From contig NZ_JADWOV010000258.1 of assembly GCF_015767435.1 (NCBI RefSeq), positions 18,850 to 82,849 of the forward strand: a stretch of 64,000 bases of DNA. The letters run 5' to 3'. Below are positions 61,431-64,000 of this stretch, one piece after another. Under the pieces are notes generated by a model, which worked only from the letters and a program-made list of their open reading frames with translations, was not told the origin of the DNA and ran no database searches. The position numbers and the translations under genes were made by a program. Origin of the DNA: Polaribacter sp. BAL334 (GTDB lineage Bacteria > Bacteroidota > Bacteroidia > Flavobacteriales > Flavobacteriaceae). The stretch's first letter is position 1; each line of letters begins with the position of its first letter.

Positions 61431-63773
61431 ATGAAAAAAATATCCATTTTTTTATTCTTGTTTGTAAGCATGCTTGCAAACGCACAAACAGTCACAATTT
61501 CAGGAAAAATTGTAGATGAAAACAACGAACCTTTGCCAAATGCAAGTATTTTGGTTCAAAAAATCAACAAAGGTACTTCCGCTGACAATGAAGGAAAATT
61601 CAGTTTGACGCTCTCCAAAGGAACCTATGTTTTTCAAGTGTCATTTATTGGTTACAAAACTGTGAACCAAGAAGTTAATGCAACAAAAAATGATGAAATT
61701 ACGATTGCTTTAAAAACCAATCAAACACTTTTAGACGAAGTGTTGGTTTCTGCAGTTCGTGTAAATGCGGACATTCCTGTGACGTTTTCAAATCTGTCAA
61801 AAAAGGAAATTGCCAAGCGAAATTTGGGTCAAGACATTCCCATTTTGCTCAATTATTTGCCTTCTGTAGTGTCATCTTCTGATGCTGGAGCAGGAATTGG
61901 TTACACATACATGAGCGTTCGTGGTTCCAATAACGAGCGAATTAACGTAACTGTCAACGGAATTCCATACAATGACGCAGAAAGTCATGGTACTTTTTGG
62001 GTGAATTTGGGCGATTTTGCTTCTTCCACAGAAAACTTGCAATTGCAACGTGGAGTTGGTACATCAACCAATGGTGCTGGAGCTTTTGGTGCGAGTTTAA
62101 ACATCTTGACAGATGCCATTTCTGAAAAAGCTTTTGGCGAAATTTCCAATTCATTTGGTTCATTCAACACCCGAAAACACACTGTAAAATTCAGTACAGG
62201 AAAAATCAATGATAACATCGAAATTGCAGGTCGATTTTCAAATATTTATTCTGATGGCTATGTAGATCGTGCTTTTTCGGATTTGAAATCCTACTTTTTA
62301 CAAGCGAGTTTTGTGGATGAAAATACGCTCATCAAAGCGATTGCTTTTGGCGGAAATGAACGCACCTATCAATCCTGGTTTGGATTAACAGCAGATGAAT
62401 TGGCTGAAAATAGAAGACAAAATCCATACACCTACGAAAATGAAACAGACAATTATCAGCAAGATCATTATCAATTGCATTGGAACGAAAAATGGAATGA
62501 ACAATGGTCCTCAAATCTAGGTTTGAACTACACCAAAGGTGCAGGATATTTTGAACAATTTAAAGAAACAGAAGATGCAACTGCACTCAATAATTTGATT
62601 GTTGATGGAACAAATGCCATTGTGAGACGTTGGCTTGACAACGATTTTTATGTCATCAATTTCAACACCAATTATAAAACTGACAAACTGAATTTCATCA
62701 CAGGAATTTCCTATTCTAATTATACTGGAGATCATTTTGGTGAGGTAATTTGGGGTGAAAATTTGGCGCCAAACACACAAATTAGAGACCGTTATTATTT
62801 TTCGGATGCAAAAAAATCGGACTTTTCTTTGTTTGCAAAAGCGAACTTTAGTCTTAGTGAAAAACTTTCTGCGTATGCAGATTTGCAAGGACGTTTTGTG
62901 AATTATCAAACCCAAGGAATTACCAACGATATTGTTCCTATTGATGTGAATAGAAATTTTAATTTCTTCAATCCGAAGTTTGGTTTTACTTATAAAAGCA
63001 ATGAAAATAACAATTTTTACACCTCATTTGCAGTGGCAAACAGAGAACCAAATAGAAATGATTTTGAAGTAGGCGTTTCTACTCATGAAACTCTTTTTGA
63101 TTATGAATTGGGTTGGCGTTTGAACACAGAAAACATCAAATTAAATACAAATGTGTATTTTATGGATTATAAAAATCAGTTGGTATTGACAGGCGCCATT
63201 GATGGAGTTGGCGCGCCAATAAGAGCAACTTCAGGAAAAAGTTATAGATTGGGACTAGAAATTGATGCTGATATTCAGTTAAGTAATCAGTTTTCTATCA
63301 AACCAAATGCGGCATTTAGCTCGAATAAAAACCGAGATTTTGTTTCGGAAATTGATGGTGTTTTGCAAAATTTAGGCAACACAAATTTGTCATTTTCGCC
63401 CAATGTAATTCTAGGAAATATTTTTACCTATCAGCCAAAAGAAGCTTTTCAAATCTCATTTTTATCAAAATTTGTTGGCAATCAATGGATGAGCAATTTG
63501 AGTAGTAGCATTTCTGAAAATGATGTGTTGGATTCCTTTTTTACAAGCGATTTGAATGTGGTGTATCAACTAAAACCATCCAAAATATTCAAATCAGTGA
63601 CCTTTACTGCATTGATCAACAATATTTTCAATGCAGAATATGTGGATAGAGGCTATTATTACACGTTTGATGATACGTGGTCAAATCCGAATTCAGTAAC
63701 CACTTTGGATGGAGCTGGATATTATCCTCAAGCAACCAGAAATTTTTTATTAGGAGTTACACTAAGTTTTTAA
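61431..63773 (+). CDS. TonB-dependent receptor under TPP control
   Basis: The 780-residue protein has a signal peptide (LFVSMLANAQ), an N-terminal carboxypeptidase-regulatory-like domain (SGKIVDENNEPLPNASIL, FIGYKTV), a plug domain (about 105-220; VLVSAVRVNADIPV, YTYMSVRGSNNERINVTVNG) and a 22-strand beta-barrel ending FLLGVTLSF. The ATG at 61431 is preferred because the frame from 61353 starts inside the riboswitch leader. TPP control makes thiamine or a derivative the likely imported substrate. Confidence 0.9.
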   Translation: MKKISIFLFLFVSMLANAQTVTISGKIVDENNEPLPNASILVQKINKGTSADNEGKFSLTLSKGTYVFQVSFIGYKTVNQEVNATKNDEITIALKTNQTLLDEVLVSAVRVNADIPVTFSNLSKKEIAKRNLGQDIPILLNYLPSVVSSSDAGAGIGYTYMSVRGSNNERINVTVNGIPYNDAESHGTFWVNLGDFASSTENLQLQRGVGTSTNGAGAFGASLNILTDAISEKAFGEISNSFGSFNTRKHTVKFSTGKINDNIEIAGRFSNIYSDGYVDRAFSDLKSYFLQASFVDENTLIKAIAFGGNERTYQSWFGLTADELAENRRQNPYTYENETDNYQQDHYQLHWNEKWNEQWSSNLGLNYTKGAGYFEQFKETEDATALNNLIVDGTNAIVRRWLDNDFYVINFNTNYKTDKLNFITGISYSNYTGDHFGEVIWGENLAPNTQIRDRYYFSDAKKSDFSLFAKANFSLSEKLSAYADLQGRFVNYQTQGITNDIVPIDVNRNFNFFNPKFGFTYKSNENNNFYTSFAVANREPNRNDFEVGVSTHETLFDYELGWRLNTENIKLNTNVYFMDYKNQLVLTGAIDGVGAPIRATSGKSYRLGLEIDADIQLSNQFSIKPNAAFSSNKNRDFVSEIDGVLQNLGNTNLSFSPNVILGNIFTYQPKEAFQISFLSKFVGNQWMSNLSSSISENDVLDSFFTSDLNVVYQLKPSKIFKSVTFTALINNIFNAEYVDRGYYYTFDDTWSNPNSVTTLDGAGYYPQATRNFLLGVTLSF

Positions 63774-63818
63774 ACTTTTCTTAATTTTTAGCCGAATTTG
63801 GTTAAAATTCCATTATAA

Positions 63819-63850
63819 TAAGCCGTTTTTTAGTTAAAACGGCTTAATTT
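63819..63850. terminator. Terminator after the TonB receptor gene
   Basis: TAAGCCGTTTT/AAAACGGCTTA forms an 11-bp stem with a 6-nt loop, followed by ATTTTT. Confidence 0.88.
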
Positions 63851-63861
63851 TTGTACCTTAG

Positions 63862-64000
63862 TGTAAGCTTCCCCAAAATTCGGCCATTTAAAAATAGAAT
63901 TCGACAAGCGACGCAGGAGCGCGTTCAGTAAAAATTATTAAATTTAAAGCCGAAAACTTATGAAGACAACCCAATTTACCGAAAACCAGATTGTTGCCAT
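63862..64000 (+). mobile_element. Left end of an IS3-family insertion sequence, truncated by window edge
   Basis: TGTAAGCTTCCCC at 63862-63874 is a plausible terminal inverted repeat of an IS3/IS407-type element. It is followed by a short non-coding lead and the start of a transposase gene at 63960. The right end and target duplication are outside the window. Confidence 0.55.
63960..64000 (+). CDS. IS3-family transposase OrfA, 5' part only
   Basis: Only 13 complete codons are visible: MKTTQFTENQIVA followed by the window end. The FTENQIVAI-type start is typical of IS3-family OrfA (IS407 group), which begins with an HTH. The rest of the gene is outside the window. Confidence 0.6.
   Translation, partial: MKTTQFTENQIVA

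Noticed and set aside
1..64000. CRISPR array, rRNA operon, tmRNA or prophage
   Set aside because: No regularly spaced identical repeats with unique spacers, no rRNA-like or phage structural sequence seen; the array at 18622 has no spacers.

Overview
The window reads as chromosomal DNA of a marine-type member of the Bacteroidota, most likely Flavobacteriaceae (Polaribacter/Tenacibaculum-like; the genus is inference). The support is low GC content, type IX secretion (T9SS) sorting domains on several secreted proteins, SusC-like TonB receptor architecture, DUF5916, DUF3127 and DUF2452 proteins typical of the phylum, absence of Shine-Dalgarno sites, and many promoters with the Bacteroidota -7 box TAnnTTTG.

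Layout. 1-5.8 kb: end of a saccharide-processing cluster (truncated clan GH-A glycosidase, NodB deacetylase, lipoprotein phosphodiesterase, T9SS-exported GH53 endo-galactanase). 5.9-14.7 kb: an accessory sensing/secretion cluster made of a propeller-type histidine kinase, a LuxR-type response regulator, a secreted alpha/beta hydrolase, a BspA-like T9SS protein and a lectin/Ig-like T9SS type B protein. Its intergenic regions share a 17-bp palindrome, CTACCC-N5-GGGTAG, placed 22 bp upstream of a -7 box in three cases and aligned with a weaker box in the fourth. This predicted local regulon is the most interesting feature of the window. 14.7-15.4 kb: gene debris, a terminator and tRNA-Cys. 15.5-18.4 kb: folB, DUF2452, a zinc ribbon protein and glnS. 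18.4-20.6 kb: an accessory patch with a perfect 18-bp inverted repeat, an iteron-like array of about 22-bp units, a frameshifted AbiU2-like HEPN gene and a YbjQ/zinc-finger fusion. 20.7-23.3 kb: a DUF5916 protein. 23.7-26.6 kb: rplM-rpsI-rpsB-tsf. 26.6-51 kb: mainly housekeeping genes (aat, VTT membrane protein, DUF3127, flavin reductase, an orphan histidine kinase, HIT, greA, purK-purE, M3 peptidase, glycosyltransferase, lpdA, pabB, tilS-dsbD, ppc, yifB, a Tat-exported HisC-like aminotransferase and a permease). 52.1-53.4 kb: a hypothetical secreted protein between two copies of a gene fragment of about 140 bp. 53.4-58.7 kb: umuDC, DUF900 hydrolase, ahcY and a phosphopantetheinyl transferase. 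58.8-63.8 kb: pnuC, a NadR-like kinase, DUF1275, arfB, and a TonB-dependent receptor behind a TPP riboswitch. The window ends in the left end of an IS3-family element.

How parts work together. The kinase/regulator pair at 8.5-12 kb probably controls its own three exported proteins through the shared palindrome. The TPP riboswitch ties the terminal TonB receptor to thiamine, and the nearby PnuC-type permease plus kinase may form the inner-membrane and trapping steps. umuD and umuC overlap and form a translesion polymerase unit. Intergenic spaces carry several dispersed palindromes or repeats, some serving as terminators.

All functional names come from reading motifs by eye; no database search was run.
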